Of a stretch of DNA of 64,000 bases, positions 49,501 to 60,806 are shown piece after piece. The stretch comes from Solenopsis invicta (lineage: Eukaryota > Arthropoda > Insecta > Hymenoptera > Formicidae). Below the pieces are notes generated by a model that did not search any database, was not told the DNA's origin, and was given only the letters and a program-made list of their open reading frames with translations. A program made the position numbers and the translations under genes. Position 1 is the first letter of the stretch, and each line of letters starts with the position of its first letter. Location: positions 9,998,001-10,062,000 of the forward strand of contig NC_052665.1 in NCBI RefSeq assembly GCF_016802725.1, in the 5' to 3' direction.

Positions 49501-52500
49501 TTGCACAGCGATGGATACTTTAAGGTCAGCCATATGTAATCCTGAAGTAATCTAGATTACTCATAAGTACGAAGTTGATGCTGCAGTTATTTCGGTCTCT
49601 TTGTAATATTTGCAAATTTTTTTCTATGTGTTATAAAGCCATGATTTTACTTATGATTTTATTCTTGGAAAAAAAAGTTACGCATAGATCTAGACTGTCG
49701 ATTTTTGAGCTGTTATAACTTTGTGAAAAAAGTCAAACAATAATCTTTGAGATTATTTTAAAGTAGAGGCTTTTTACTTTCAATTGATTCTATAAAAAAT
49801 TGTATAATTTTTTTCATGAAATTAAAATAATTTACTTGCGCGCAATTTTTTATCAAAAAGTGTATTTAGGATATTGAATGCAAATTATATATGCCTATTG
49901 CTTTATTATTATAATTTTTTTTTCTTCAGCAAATATTTTTCATACGCATTTCAATGTGCAATTTTTACAAAATTTTTCATAACTTTATTGAATACATTTT
50001 ATTTTTTGTTCCATACTAATTGTTATTTGAATGATTTTAAACGATATTAAATGTAATGCGCGCGCGCGCGTGTGTGTGTGTGTGTGCCCGCGCGCACGCG
50101 CGTGCGTGCGTGTGTGCATGCATGCATGTACGTGTGTATGTAATAATAAAAATGTAATAAGGAAGTTTGGTAAAAAGTACCAATTTTTGCCCATTATTTC
50201 GGATGTAAAATACATGTGGATTATTATTGTTAGTACTTTACTGAATATGAAAACATTTTTTAAGCTTGGAACCAATGAGAACTTACGGAGATTTGATAAT
50301 AAAGATGGGATATTACATATGATATCAGCGATTTTTTCAATATTATATGTAGTACTTTGATATTTCGCGAATGATTTATCAGACTTTTTTCAAATTTGGT
50401 AAGGAAGTATTTTGGGGACCAAATAACATCCTTGTTGATTTTTAAAGAAATCAATTTGGGCTGACGTGGGAAAGTAGAGTAAGTATTTTGTCATAGATGC
50501 TGAATGTGCTGATATATTGTTAATGACTATATTTTAGAACGGTACATGAAAAAAAGACATTGTGAGACAAATACACAATTATTTAAATATTAGCATCTAA
50601 ATCTTTATTAAAATCAAGTGAATATGACATCTCAAATTCGATTTATTTAATCTATGTAAATCGGGATAGAGACAAATAGGTAGGTATCTATTTGGATGAT
50701 ACATGATTTATTTAAAATTGTTATCAAATAATTCTAATTTATTTGAAATAAACAATGTTTATTTACCTCAAATAAATTATTTTCGTATATAATTAAACAG
50801 TAACAAAAAGAACAGAATTATTATAACATGAATTATATATAACATTCTTATGTAAAAACTGATCTCTTCATTTACTAGTTTCTTCACGTAGTTTAATACT
50901 TTTTTTATCATTCTCTGTATCCAGTGTAAACGTAGTTACTGTTAAATCATGTTGATTCGGAAGCGGTATATTTTAGAACATTGACGGACAGTTTGCGCAG
51001 GCTCCACTGAATTGAGCAATCTTTTTAACGGAGACTTACCTTAAAGAAGGACCCCGAATGATAAGAGGTAAAGGAACTCGTATTCAAAACGCACAATTGA
51101 CCAAGGATTACTAAATGTTTTTGATTGACTCATCACATATGATATACTAGCGTATAACACAAAACTTACCACCCTTTTTCCCGTAGGCCTCAATCAATTT
51201 CTTTAAAAATTCACAGAGATGTTACTTTGTTCCCAAAGTATTTCTCTACCAAATCTATCTGAAGAAAATTGGATAAACCGTTTGCGAGATATCATGATAC
51301 TACACACAATATTTGAAAATCGTTGATATCGTTATATCCTATTTTTATTATTAAATCTCATTAAGTTTCTATTGGTTCTCATTAAGTTCCCATTAGGTTC
51401 CTAGACTTAAAAAATATGTTTTTATATTCTACAAAATACATTAACAATAAGCCACATGTATTTTACATTCCGGATGCGCAAAAATCAGTACTTTTTACCG
51501 ATTCTCCTTTATAAATTGAGTAAATAACGAAATATGAAGATGTTGACATTTAGGATAGATTATATGGTATTGCTCTTATTTTTTAATTGTTTTTTTTACT
51601 ACATTTATATCATTTATTTACTTATTTGCATTTTTTCTATTTTGTGATACTTTATTAGTATTGAAAATTTTCTTATTTATAAAATAAATTTGTGCTTGGT
51701 ATTTGGAACTTTATTTTTATGTAATTGTAAAATGACGTACACGCATACACCACATACACACATTGTTATATATTATATATTACAATATTATATGTTATTT
51801 ATTGCAGGTCCATCTCAACCAGATGAAGATGATTATGGATACGAATCACAAACAGCTTCTGCATTGTACAATCAGTTTATGAGCAAATATAATAGTTTAC
51901 CTCAAGAAAAACCCATTTTTAATAACGAGACGAGAACAGTGAAGGATATTGCATCTACAAAGGTATATTTTTTACGAAAAATTAAAAAAAATGTTTGGGC
52001 TGAATTACGTAATGTATGTAAATGCAGGATTAGAAACTGTTATAAAAATAACGCGATACTGTTATCATTATTTTCTGAAAAAATAACTTGTTACTATTAT
52101 TTGATACTAATTTTAAAAAGTAACACGATACCGTTACCATTATTTAGAAAATAAAAGAGAGGGGGAAAATAGTGACAATTTAAGGGGGAAATCTCATGTA
52201 AACAGCCGTTTTTTTTCGATTAAAAAAAGTGACAAAATTTATTGAATGTAGACAAATTGCTTGTTTTTTATTCCTGCATTAGACTGCACTGGAACGTTCC
52301 TTCTTGCTTTTGCTAACTTTCAAACATCTACCTATTTCATTTTAAAGTGTACACTAATTCAGGGAGTTCAGGAAGAGAAAACAAATGAAAAGTATACAAT
52401 AATCACTATTTAACAGGATGCTAAAGTACCACGAATTACCGACATTTACAGTGCACTAAATATCTTTGAATTGGCTTTACAGAATCACAAAAACTTTTTT

Positions 52501-55500
52501 TAGAATTAAAATAGGTGTAAAAAGAAGTTCCGCTGAGGTCAGTTTTACAAGACAATCGAACAAAAATTTAATAAATCGTTAAAAATTTAGTTGTATAGCC
52601 GTCACCTGAGGTTAACTTTACCTCAATACAGAAGTTGTGTAGCTCGTACGTACAAAATGATAGTAGAGCGGGCTTTAGAAAATATGCACGAATAATACTG
52701 ACCGTGTGAAATTGCGATTAAACACCTAACAAAAAAGATACGCTAATGTGCTTTTACCACATGCACATTTCGCTTAGCGAAGCTGCACTGTCTTAAACAG
52801 AGCAATATGGTCCTCAACAGTAGTTAATAGGTCTTTTCGCAGATGGCGAAATAATCGTAAAACAAAGATCTATGCGATGGACAAAGAGCGATAGCCTGAC
52901 CTTCTTCAAAAAATAATCTGCAGTGATCTGCAGGACGTTGAGGAAGTTCTTCTGTTACTTTAGCATTTTCTTAAACTAATTAAAAAAAATTTTTTCTTGA
53001 AAAATTTCAAAATGGTGGCACAGCAGCTGCTTGAAGTTGACTCTTTGAATTTGCGCCGGCCTACGCCGAGATCATAAAATTAATGTGAAATAAAAATTTT
53101 AAGAAAATTTTGTTTATGTAAAAACGCACAGCATATACTTAAATAATTAAAAATTTCATAAAATTGCAGAAACGTCAACATAAACAAAAAAAGCACTTTA
53201 AACAATTGTTAATAATTGATGTTTAAAGCAAAATATTAATGCTCAGATAAGTATATGCTGGGACCAATTAAAGAATGAGCATGTAAAATTTGAAGATGAT
53301 TGGTCAAGTAGTTTTCGAGTTACATAGGTCGGCGCGCAAAATTTAGCGTTTAAAGTTGTATACCTACGCGCTCCAGCCGCTGAGGCCGACTCACCTTTCC
53401 TTGAAATTAACAAAAAAGGAAGTCTCTTATAACTTTCCAATGTTTTTTTTTATATTTTTGAGATAATTTCCTAATTTCAATTTTAGCAAAAAATAGAAAA
53501 CGTGAAAAAAATCGATTTTACATGAGGTTTTTCTCTTAAATTTCTTTTTTCTCTTTCCCGTACATACCTATTCTATTACGTATTGTCAATACGAATATAG
53601 TTCTTAAGTATCTCAGTATTTTCTAAAAAAGCTGTGAAACTATAAAGCCAAATATAGCTAAAGGAGAAGCTTAAAATTTTGTCTTTGAAAAATACAAGAT
53701 TAAATCAGAATTTTATTTTGATACTTTAAGGTATATTGTTGATTGCTGAATCTTTGAACGACATTTAACCTATTCTGTATTGTACAATACATTTTTTCCT
53801 CTATTTTGATATAATCCGTATACCTGAATATCAAATTGGTTTTTCTTAGTAAAGTTTTAAAAGAGAAAATAGCTTTCGGGACAAACAGTGACAAATATAT
53901 ACTTAAATTGTTCATAGAGAGGTTAGAGTTGTTTTGTTTACAGAAAGAGGAAGAGAGTGGACAATTAAATTCATATTACTTAAAATTTTAATTAGTAAGC
54001 AATTATAAATTTTGTTTAAATTTTTATATTGTTTTCTTATAAATTACGAATCTGTCTTGCAATTACGATATTTTGTTTTTATTATTCGTGATTAATTTTT
54101 CTTTCTACAGCCATTACTAATATATACACAAGATATAAAAGCCGTTTTATTTAAAACATTAATTGTTATCATTTAGCCTCTAGGATGTCACTATTTGCCT
54201 CATATGGTTTATGCGAGCTTCAATTAAATTTTTCTTATATTTTAAGGTGGAAAGTACTTTTTTTAGTGAAAAATTATGTCTTAGAAACCTGAAATCAGCT
54301 TACAGGAGAAAGAAAAGAACAATTCGTCACTATTTACTTCTCTCTCTTTTAACGATTATTATTCTCATTACTTCTTTGTAATGCTAAAAAGTAAGACATT
54401 AGATTTTTTAATTACGTTGTTTTTTAATTAACATTAACCCTTAAACACATAAGTGAATCTGAAAGACCCCATATGAAATTTCGAACGCTTGCTGTGTGAA
54501 GACGGAATGAGATAAGAGGTTTGGACCAGGTAAAAAAAGTTTAAAATTTCCTCTTTGGATTGATATGGTTGATCAACTTTTTTGGTCAATTAGAATTTGA
54601 ACGGCACGGCAGTAAAGTTTTGTTAGGGTCAATGCGACCCATATAGTGTGTAAATGAAACATTTTGGGGAATAATCTCTTATGTAAAAAAAAACTGGACA
54701 AAACACGTTCAAACAGGTCCGTTCGCGTATGTTACTCTGTCTAAAGTTAAAATACTATAGTGCCGTTAAAAAGAGGATTTTTGCGTAAGGTCCGAAATAT
54801 ATTATGAAACACATCAATTTTCAATTTTAGACACCTTGAGTTTATGAAAAATACCTCATGTTTGCCTTGTTACGTAAGTATATTTTTAAATAGAAATAGC
54901 AGTGACATAATTTTTTTGAAAGTATGACTCTTTAGCTTTAAAACGCCGTATTGTAAAGTCTTAAAAGTTTTTTGTTGCAAAGATATGATTTTTTTTTTAA
55001 ATGTGGATTTTTAGACATCTAAAAATACCTCATATTCTCCTTGTTATATAATTCTACTTTTTAAAAGGAATGACAATACCATAATTTTTTTTTTGAAAGT
55101 ATGACTCTTTAGCTTTAAAAGGCCGTATTTGAAAGTCCTTAAAAGTTTTTTATTGCGAAGATCTGATTTTTTAAAAGAAAAGTGGATTTTTGAACAATTT
55201 CTAATTTTTGCTTAATGGTTTTTTTTATAACTTAACAATAAGTCATTTTTCGACAATATCGATTATGCAGTTACGTTTTTGAGATTCTGAACTTTCATAT
55301 AAAAAAAAGATTGTTGAAAAATGTTGATTAGAACCAAAGTTATAACTTCTCAAAGTTGAAAAAGTCTCCCAGACCTGAAAATGTGTTGACGTATTTTACA
55401 GGATTGGTGTGTTTAAGTGTTAAATATAATCATCAAGAACAAAATATAAACATGACAAAACGAGGTCAAGTCGAGCGAAATAATGATCTACCCATCTAAG

Positions 55501-58500
55501 AATAATAAATTAAAATTTAATATAAAATTACATAAACATGTTTCGGACTTACTTGTCCATTTTCAGTATGTTACAATATAGATTTATAATATGTCGCTTA
55601 CATAAATAGAATGATCTTGATCTAAACGTGATGACCCGAATACATAATTGAGAAAACTAAGCCTTCTGTCATCTTAATCTTTGTTTTGAATGTTTTGTAT
55701 ATATTGTAATAAAAGTAATTTATATATATATATATATATATATATATCGAAATAGCAAAAAATATAATTTACTTGCAAAATACTATTTTGTCCGTCCAAG
55801 CGGCGTACTGGTGGTACGCGTTCGACTTAACTTATTGTTGTACAAAACAAAATTGACGAAATATTTGGCCGATAAATTCTTATTATCAACAACTTTCTTT
55901 AAGGAGGTAAAAGCGATCTTTTCCATTTACAGTGTAACGAAAAATTCAAAATTTGCCCGTAACTTAAAAGATATAAAACAATATTTAACTCGGAGAGTTA
56001 AATATTGTTTTATATGTTACAGGATAGAGTAAAACAAGCTTTGAAACAAGAATTAGAGGAAAGTAGCGGCCACAGAAAAAGAAGAAAATCATCAAATGCA
56101 AAAGAAATTGATGTCGATGAAAAAATAGAAAAGACAACGAAAAGCAAAGAAAATAGCAAAGAAATTAATAATAAAATCAATGAGAATAAAGATGAGAAAC
56201 CTAAGATAAAGAAAAAATCACTGCCACCGCCTATGGGTTTCGCGGATCTCTTGAAACTCGCCGAGATAAAACAGCGCGAACCCGTAGTCATAGAAATCAA
56301 ACCGAAAGTCGAGAAGGAACGACCAATGACGAAACGTCAAAAACTGGAATATGTACAAGAGAAAGAAAGGAAGGAACAACGCGAGAGGAAAGATTTAGAA
56401 GTAAGTAAAAAAACGAGCCTCATGAATTCATCAAGCAAACTTGATAAAACACAGTCGAACAAGATTCCCAAATCTAATGAAAAATCTGTAATTTCAAATT
56501 TAACATTGAACAAAAATGCTTCCAAATGCTCAACGACTATTTCTAAACAAATTACTGATAAATCTGATAAATATAATATTCAAAAATCAAATTCGAATAA
56601 GAGCTCGTCTAAGAATGAGATATTAGAAGAACGAAAGAAATTGGAAACTGAGAGAAGACAATTAGAAGAGATGCGACGCGCTATCGAGGAAGAAAAGAGG
56701 AAATTAGCACAAAGTAAAAATAAACTAGAAGATCTGAAATCTCAGCCTAAGTTAAACGCAGCTAAATCTAAATCTATAAACAAGCAAATATCATCTAAAA
56801 ATATTAAACAGCAATTCTCATCTTCAGATTTAAAGTTGCAATCCTCATTAACTAATACTAAACCCAGACAATTTCCACCATCCGACGTTAGGCCTGTGAA
56901 ATCAAAAACAGTTGTCAAAAAAGCATTTAATAAAAGTAAGTTTTCTTATAAATTGTCATACAGTAAAAGAATTTTATTAAAAATCACATAATTAATTATT
57001 TGATATTTAAAATTTTGCAGGACGCATTTATGATAACGAGAAAGAAGATTCCGATTTGTCTGATTTCATAGACGATGGACCAGGAAATGACGAGGAAGAT
57101 TATAGTAAACATATTAGCGAGATATTTGGCTATGACAAGAGTAAATATAAAAATATCGATGATGAAGATGATATCGCTATGGAAAGTAATTTTGCGCAAC
57201 AACTAAAGGAAGAATACATATCTTCAAAAATAGGTATTTATTTATATTTAGCGAGTACTTTGTAAGATATGAGCAAAAATTTTTTACGGAGCAAATTTTT
57301 TGGAACTTTATTTTTAGAAAGTAAACCTTAATTAGTAATTTATTTAAACCTTAAATAGCAACTTATTAACAGTGAATATAATAGATTATGTAGAGGTGAT
57401 AAACAAAATAATGTAAACACCTGAGAAATGTATATTTTTTGTAAGATATTAGCCCTCTTCTTTAATATAGATTTTGTTTTTGGAAAATTATATAATGCTT
57501 AATCACCGATGCAATCGTTCTTTTAACACAATGTTTTCAAACTTTTATTTGCCGAGTTAAATAAAGAACCAATTTGGTCGAAACATTCAATCGCATATGC
57601 GCGCGCGTTCACTTACCTACAATTCAATCCATCCCTAATCAATGCATTCCCTGCAAAATTTCTCGTGAATTTTGCTTTCTTTTTATCCCCATATTCCATT
57701 CATATCAATATGTAATATAGTAATATTTTTTGTTCCTAGTCTTGCTTAAATTTCCACCACGTGGAACTTTATATTTTCATGTTTTTTTTTATCCTTTAGA
57801 ACTACGATCTTTTATTTCTGGCTCAATTAAGCCATCCATTCTCTCGTCGTGCGTCGAAAAGATGTTGCTAAGGAGGCATTTGGCTTCTATTCTTCTTCGG
57901 CTAACTTAAACGTCTTTTGCTGCGCAATGAGGAGAATCTTTAGATACAGCACTTCTGTATTGCTTTCTTATATCTGGTCAAAGCTCAGATTGCTGGGTCT
58001 TGCTAAGTTGAAATTCTCTGAGCCTTCTGATATTTTGCTTGACGAATTGAATCTTTTCTTTACTTTTTCTCATCTCTTCTCTTTATATTCCTTTTTCCTC
58101 TCATTTCTTCCTATTTCTGTTCCTCAATCTCTTTCTCCCTTTCCTTCTATTCGATCCGAGGACCTACTAATTCTTTCATATCACTCCCGAAAAAGATTAT
58201 CATTAAAAGCTTGTCCAATTACTCCAATCTTTAATCTTCAATCTTCAATTTTTAATCGCTAGTGTGATTTGGGCTTAAGAGAAATAGGCTAGCGCTCTTC
58301 ATCAAATACACTCATCTGTTCTTGTTTTTCGACTTTAGCGCCATCTAATCTCGCAAGATCTCTTAATTACAATATTACACATTTATTGCTCTGTTACTAT
58401 TCAAACTGCCTCCGCACGCCAATTTACACATGAAATTCTCGAAACAGTGTTTCTCTTATACTGAAGCTTCTAGACTCATTCCAAAAACATAGTATTGTTC

Positions 58501-59245
58501 TTACGGCTTTACTACGGTAAAGGTTTGAATAAATACTACACACCCATAAAATTTTATGAAAATCGGTGGTACTACTGGCAGGTTCCCCTTGTAAATAAAT
58601 AGTCTTTGTTAATATAAGTAGTATGCAATTTTTTTTATTTTAAATAACATTAGAACTGAATAAATACTCTTTTTTTTCTAATCAGCTTATATTGGAGCAA
58701 TAGCGTAATTTTTAGTTTGCGTTACAAGAATGCCCGCGTTATACGGGGTTCTACTGTATTTAGAAAAGTTCTTGGTATCAGCTATTAGATTTTGGAATCA
58801 GAAATAAGGTGAGCCATTTAAAAACATCGACGTGACTTTGACCTGATCTTGGCAATATCATCTAAAGTCAAACTAAGATCATCAAGAAATAGATCTTTTT
58901 AAACCCTACAACTTTAATCTAAAACATTTTTCAGAAATGCTAAGTTTTCAAGATAATTTAGGGCTAAAAATTCGGGACTTCTTTTAGGACACCATATACT
59001 TCATACTCATGATTAATAAATTGATAATTAATGTTTACTTTCTAAAAGTAAGGTTTTAAAATATCTTCTCGGTATAAATATTAATTGCACTCACTCTGCG
59101 AGTAAATAATATGATTAGTTTGTTAATGTAAAATGCAATGTAAAATTAAATATTTGCAGGATACATGGAAGACTTGGAAGATATGCGTATTGAAGCTATA
59201 GAAAAAAAGAGGAAAGCCATTTTGAAGAAAAGATCCCAAAAATAG
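42480..59245 (+). CDS. SPT2: Spt2 chromatin protein (SPTY2D1) homologue
   Basis: Spt2 is a nuclear histone H3-H4 chaperone acting in transcription and nucleosome maintenance (family knowledge). Seven exons: 42480-42533, 46166-46318, 48673-48802, 51808-51962, 56023-56935, 57021-57233 and 59160-59245. All introns are GT..AG, and the total of 1,704 nt is 567 codons plus stop. The N-terminus MDFGTVISVAQKN then TPPKKQ and FLARKEEEERQKALQEKRK match animal SPT2. The middle is Lys/Ser-rich and disordered (residues about 165-470) with one strong heptad-rich helix ERRQLEEMRRAIEEEKRKL. The C-terminal SPT2 domain is intact: DLSDFIDDGPGNDEEDYSK, HISEIFGYDKSKYK, AMESNFAQQLKEE, MEDLEDMRIEAIEKKRK. Somewhat shorter than the human protein. 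Transcribed divergently from CFAP44. Confidence 0.95.
42867..42901. repeat. AT microsatellite
   Basis: AT dinucleotide run in SPT2 intron 1. Confidence 0.9.
43206..43342. mobile_element. 137 bp MITE, GGTGCATCCAGATGCGC ends, CATTG duplication
   Basis: Left GGTGCATCCAGATGCGCGAC and inverse at the right with CGCTCACTGA in both arms. CATTG at 43201-43205 and 43343-43347. Confidence 0.85.
43823..43908. repeat. short hairpin element, CTTTAAGCCGTAAGAAATTG arms
   Basis: GCTTTAAGCCGTAAGAAATT and inverse with TGACCATAG at the inner ends, in SPT2 intron 1. Confidence 0.75.
44589..45023. mobile_element. foldback with ~150 bp arms
   Basis: TTTATATGATCATGACATGT ... AAAAGTGCAAGAGCA in the left arm (44589-44738) and inverse at 44871-45023. 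Mirror open frames on the two strands result from the symmetry. Confidence 0.82.
45027..45090. repeat. CA then TA microsatellite
   Basis: CA dinucleotides followed by TA dinucleotides between two foldbacks. Confidence 0.92.
45097..45602. mobile_element. TA-flanked foldback, CAGGGTGTATGATAATGG ends
   Basis: 506 bp; arms hold TTGTCCCCACGTTTTACCGT and inverse; longer relative of 14409-14556. Interior AT-rich. Confidence 0.82.
45603..45630. repeat. TA microsatellite
   Basis: TA run linking two TA-inserting foldbacks. Confidence 0.9.
45630..46096. mobile_element. CAGGGTGTC foldback family, copy 2
   Basis: AGGGTGTCAGAAAAATAAAA and inverse CTGACACCCTA. Same AT-outer/GC-core layout as 29237-29687 (GACCGCCCGTCCGTCGCC in the core), with more divergence between arms. 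Confidence 0.85.
46166..46318 (+). CDS. SPT2: SPT2 exon 2
   Basis: After TTCCGCAG; 51 whole codons ending AAGGAG|GTAAAT. Encodes SLSDNIKKFLARKEEEER then QKALQEKRKKE, the conserved basic helix. Confidence 0.94.
46460..46610. repeat. GAGT and GCGT tetranucleotide repeats
   Basis: GAGT units, then GCGA and GCGT units. It produces spurious Thr-His-Ala-Arg and Ser-Leu-Thr-His frames. Confidence 0.95.
46650..48260 (+). pseudogene. GA-rich non-LTR retrotransposon (LINE) fossil with endonuclease domain
   Basis: The top strand is extremely purine-rich but codes, in scattered frames, for LINE proteins. The ORF1-like part has MTSKDTKRKILENKWRLKGK at about 47258-47318. The APE-type endonuclease part shows FWNVVGIANKRDDF (about 47695), EIWMDEKGWMRVRDYLSRRY (about 47775), GVNVEIDVKKVEASREEG, GDMDKKLEGMKKL and the catalytic-region motif DFNAR at 48105-48119. 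Many stops and frameshifts; no reverse transcriptase, so it is also truncated at the 3' side. It sits in SPT2 intron 2. Confidence 0.75.
48673..48802 (+). CDS. SPT2: SPT2 exon 3
   Basis: After TTTTTTCAG, ends ATTGCAG|GTAATA in phase 1. Encodes NLLSLRDQKTQNRINKHLK and KSVIEDAIDSENT. Confidence 0.92.
48803..51807. other. SPT2 intron 3, AT-rich with a microsatellite
   Basis: Contains a CG/TG dinucleotide tract at 50058-50140 and otherwise AT-rich sequence. A slightly GC-richer patch at 49018-49140 (GGGTTCCGCCGAGTGCTAGG) was not recognised. No genes seen. Confidence 0.5.
50058..50140. repeat. CG/TG microsatellite
   Basis: CG run, TG run, then mixed GCGT and ATGC units. Confidence 0.92.
51808..51962 (+). 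CDS. SPT2: SPT2 exon 4
   Basis: After TTATTGCAG, ends ACAAAG|GTATAT. Encodes QPDEDDYGYESQTASALYN and FMSKYNSLPQEKPIF, a conserved acidic/aromatic motif (DDYGY.S..A..LY..). Confidence 0.93.
52184..53535. mobile_element. piggyBac-like non-autonomous element 1 (TTAA flanks)
   Basis: TTAA at 52180-52183 and 53536-53539. Ends GGGGGAAATCTCATGTAAAC and inverted GAGAAAAACCTCATGTAAAA, with CGATTTTTTTC-like tracts following. It carries the 132 bp module 52257-52388. No transposase seen. Confidence 0.6.
52257..52388. mobile_element. 132 bp module, copy 3
   Basis: TTGCTTGTTTTTTATTCCTG ... GGGAGTTCAGGAAGAGAAAA, flanked by AAA on both sides. Same orientation as copy 1, uninterrupted. Confidence 0.85.
54438..55419. 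mobile_element. piggyBac-like non-autonomous element 2 (TTAA flanks)
   Basis: TTAA at 54434-54437 and 55420-55423; ends CCCTTAAACACATAAGTG and inverted CACTTAAACACACCAATC. The interior has a direct repeat of period about 175 bp (GAAAGTATGACTCTTTAGCT at 54921 and 55097). No coding sequence. Confidence 0.72.
55718..55748. repeat. TA microsatellite
   Basis: TA run in SPT2 intron 4. Confidence 0.9.
56023..56935 (+). CDS. SPT2: SPT2 exon 5
   Basis: After TGTTACAG, 913 nt, ends ATAAAA|GTAAGT in phase 1. Lys/Ser/Asn-rich, with LPPPMGFADLLKLAEIKQ (the conserved PPxxFxELLxLAExKQ element) and a strong coiled-coil helix at about 56625-56740. Confidence 0.93.
57021..57233 (+). CDS. SPT2: SPT2 exon 6
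   Basis: After ATTTTGCAG; separated from exon 5 by only 85 bp. Encodes the core of the H3-H4-binding domain, including DFIDDG, EIFGYDKSKYK and AMESNFAQ. Ends AAAATAG|GTATTT. Confidence 0.95.
57234..59159. other. SPT2 intron 6, with unidentified pyrimidine-rich frame and a repeat end
   Basis: A 137-codon plus-strand frame at 57849-58262 is Ser/Phe/Leu-rich and looks like low-complexity noise or the antisense of an old element. The segment 58510-58600 (ACCCATAAAATTTTATGAAA then TCGGTGGTACTACTGG) matches the end of the 16600-17382 element. Confidence 0.45.
59160..59245 (+). CDS. SPT2: SPT2 exon 7 (stop)
   Basis: After TATTTGCAG; encodes YMEDLEDMRIEAIEKKRKA then ILKKRSQK and TAG at 59243-59245, the conserved basic SPT2 tail. 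Confidence 0.94.
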
Positions 59246-59451
59246 TATAAATTATTTCAGCTGTGTACATATTTATATGTAACTTTAATTTTTGTGAATA
59301 TTAATATTTATTGTGAATTATCAATATTGTCACAAAATGTATATATAAAAACATTTTTATTCATCTGATATAAGTTCATATTTTACATTTTCTTGCCTTT
59401 TCTTTTTTCTATAAATAATACATAAAATCTACATTATATATAAATCTGTAA

Positions 59452-59468
59452 AATAAATGTTTAATAAA
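59452..59468 (+). terminator. SPT2 polyadenylation signals
   Basis: AATAAA at 59452-59457 and again at 59463-59468, about 210 bp after the stop codon, with T-rich sequence in between. Confidence 0.6.
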
Positions 59469-59633
59469 ATCTAAAAATATTTCAAAAATTATATTTAATT
59501 AATTTGAATTAAAAAGGATATGTTACTATATCCTATTGTAGCCTGAACTACAACTAAAAGCACAAAATCACAATAGCATATATATGTATATAGTAACAAG
59601 TTTTTTGAAAGTCTCAATATGCATAGTTCTTAG

Positions 59634-60199
59634 AGGTTTATTTTCTATTCCTGCACTAGAACGTTCCTTCTTGCTTTCACTAACTTTCAAATATACAGGG
59701 TGTCCCAGACCAATGTATAAAGATTACTACGAAGAGGTAGAAGGGATCGAAATTAATCAAAAAGTCTAATAACAATTTGCGATATTTGCAATAATTTTCG
59801 TGTAATAAAATATTAAAGTCAGCCGAATAAGAGCGCGCGAGAAAAACGGTTGGTCGTCTGAGCCGTAGGACCGCCCACTGCGACCCGATTGTAGATGACG
59901 GTAAATAGCGTGCGGCGAGGGAAAGGATAGCTTGGCACCGCACCGCGTCGAGCCGGGCGGTCTTACGGCTCAGACGACCAACCGTTTTTCTCTCCGCGCG
60001 CTCTTATTCGGCTGACTTTAATATTTTATTACACGAAAATTATTGCAAATATCGCAAATTGTTATTAGACTTTTTGATTAATTTCGATCCCTTCTACCTC
60101 TTTGTAGTAATCTTTATACATTGGTCTGGGACACCCTGTATATCTATTTTATTTTAAGTGCACACTAATTCAAGGAATTCAGAAACAGAAAACAAACGG
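59634..60199. mobile_element. 131 bp module, copy 4 (interrupted)
   Basis: AGGTTTATTTTCTATTCCTG ... CAGAAACAGAAAACAAACGG with TAG on both sides. The CAGGGTGTC foldback 59696-60138 sits in its centre. It lies just past the SPT2 polyadenylation signals. Confidence 0.87.
59696..60138. mobile_element. CAGGGTGTC foldback family, copy 3
   Basis: CAGGGTGTCCCAGACCAATG and inverse, TA on each side. Arms of about 180 bp with AT-rich outside and GC-rich core (CGGTTGGTCGTCTGAGCCGT). Confidence 0.9.
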
Positions 60200-60253
60200 T
60201 AGAAATCATATAGCGTTTTCGACTGTAGTAGGTTTTAACCACGGGGGTGACAC

Positions 60254-60386
60254 TAGGTCTGTTCGAGTTGCTTGAAATCCCCAAAAATTTTTGCACTTGA
60301 GATGAGATAAATATATATTCGATCGTAAGAAAGAGAGAGACGACAAAGAAATTAATTCAAAAAGGGCAGCAACACGAACAGGCCTA
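60254..60386. mobile_element. 133 bp MITE, TAGGTCTGTTCGAGTTGCTT ends
   Basis: Left TAGGTCTGTTCGAGTTGCT and inverted right TAGGCCTGTTCGTGTTGCTG. Non-coding. Confidence 0.75.
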
Positions 60387-60689
60387 CTGCTAAAATTTAC
60401 GCGTCTAGATTTTGTCTCACGGGAACATTAAGCCATATTGGTGGTGCATAAGTCGACCTGCATCCTTACAACGCTTACAATCGATTTGAAAGTTATTGTT
60501 TTACTAGAAAATGCAGGTTCAAAAAACACAATTTAATCTTATAAGACCGAATAAAGCTTTCTAACAGTTTTAATCGTTTTAATGTTTAGTAGGTCTATGC
60601 GTCAGCCAAATCGGTCAAATCAAAGGATGCAGGTAGGAACTAGCGCCTCTTGTGGATTTTTTGATCGTAAGGAGACATTCGAGGGACGC

Positions 60690-60806
60690 GTAAAAGCATA
60701 GCGAACATGGTGGAAGTATAACATGGTGTGCTCAATTTGGCTAAACCACGCCTCTTTTCACGGCAAAGTGTCTCTTATTCCTGAAGGCTGCCAACTGTGA
60801 AAAAAT
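60690..60806. repeat. half copy of the TTTTCACAGTTGGC element
   Basis: CATGGTGGAAGTATAACATG, GGTGTGCTCAATTTGGCTAA and GGCTGCCAACTGTGAAAA match the right half of 62853-63160. Confidence 0.65.

Noticed and set aside
57849..58262. 137-codon plus-strand frame
   Set aside because: Low-complexity Phe/Ser/Leu composition in an intron, no recognisable domain and no splice context.
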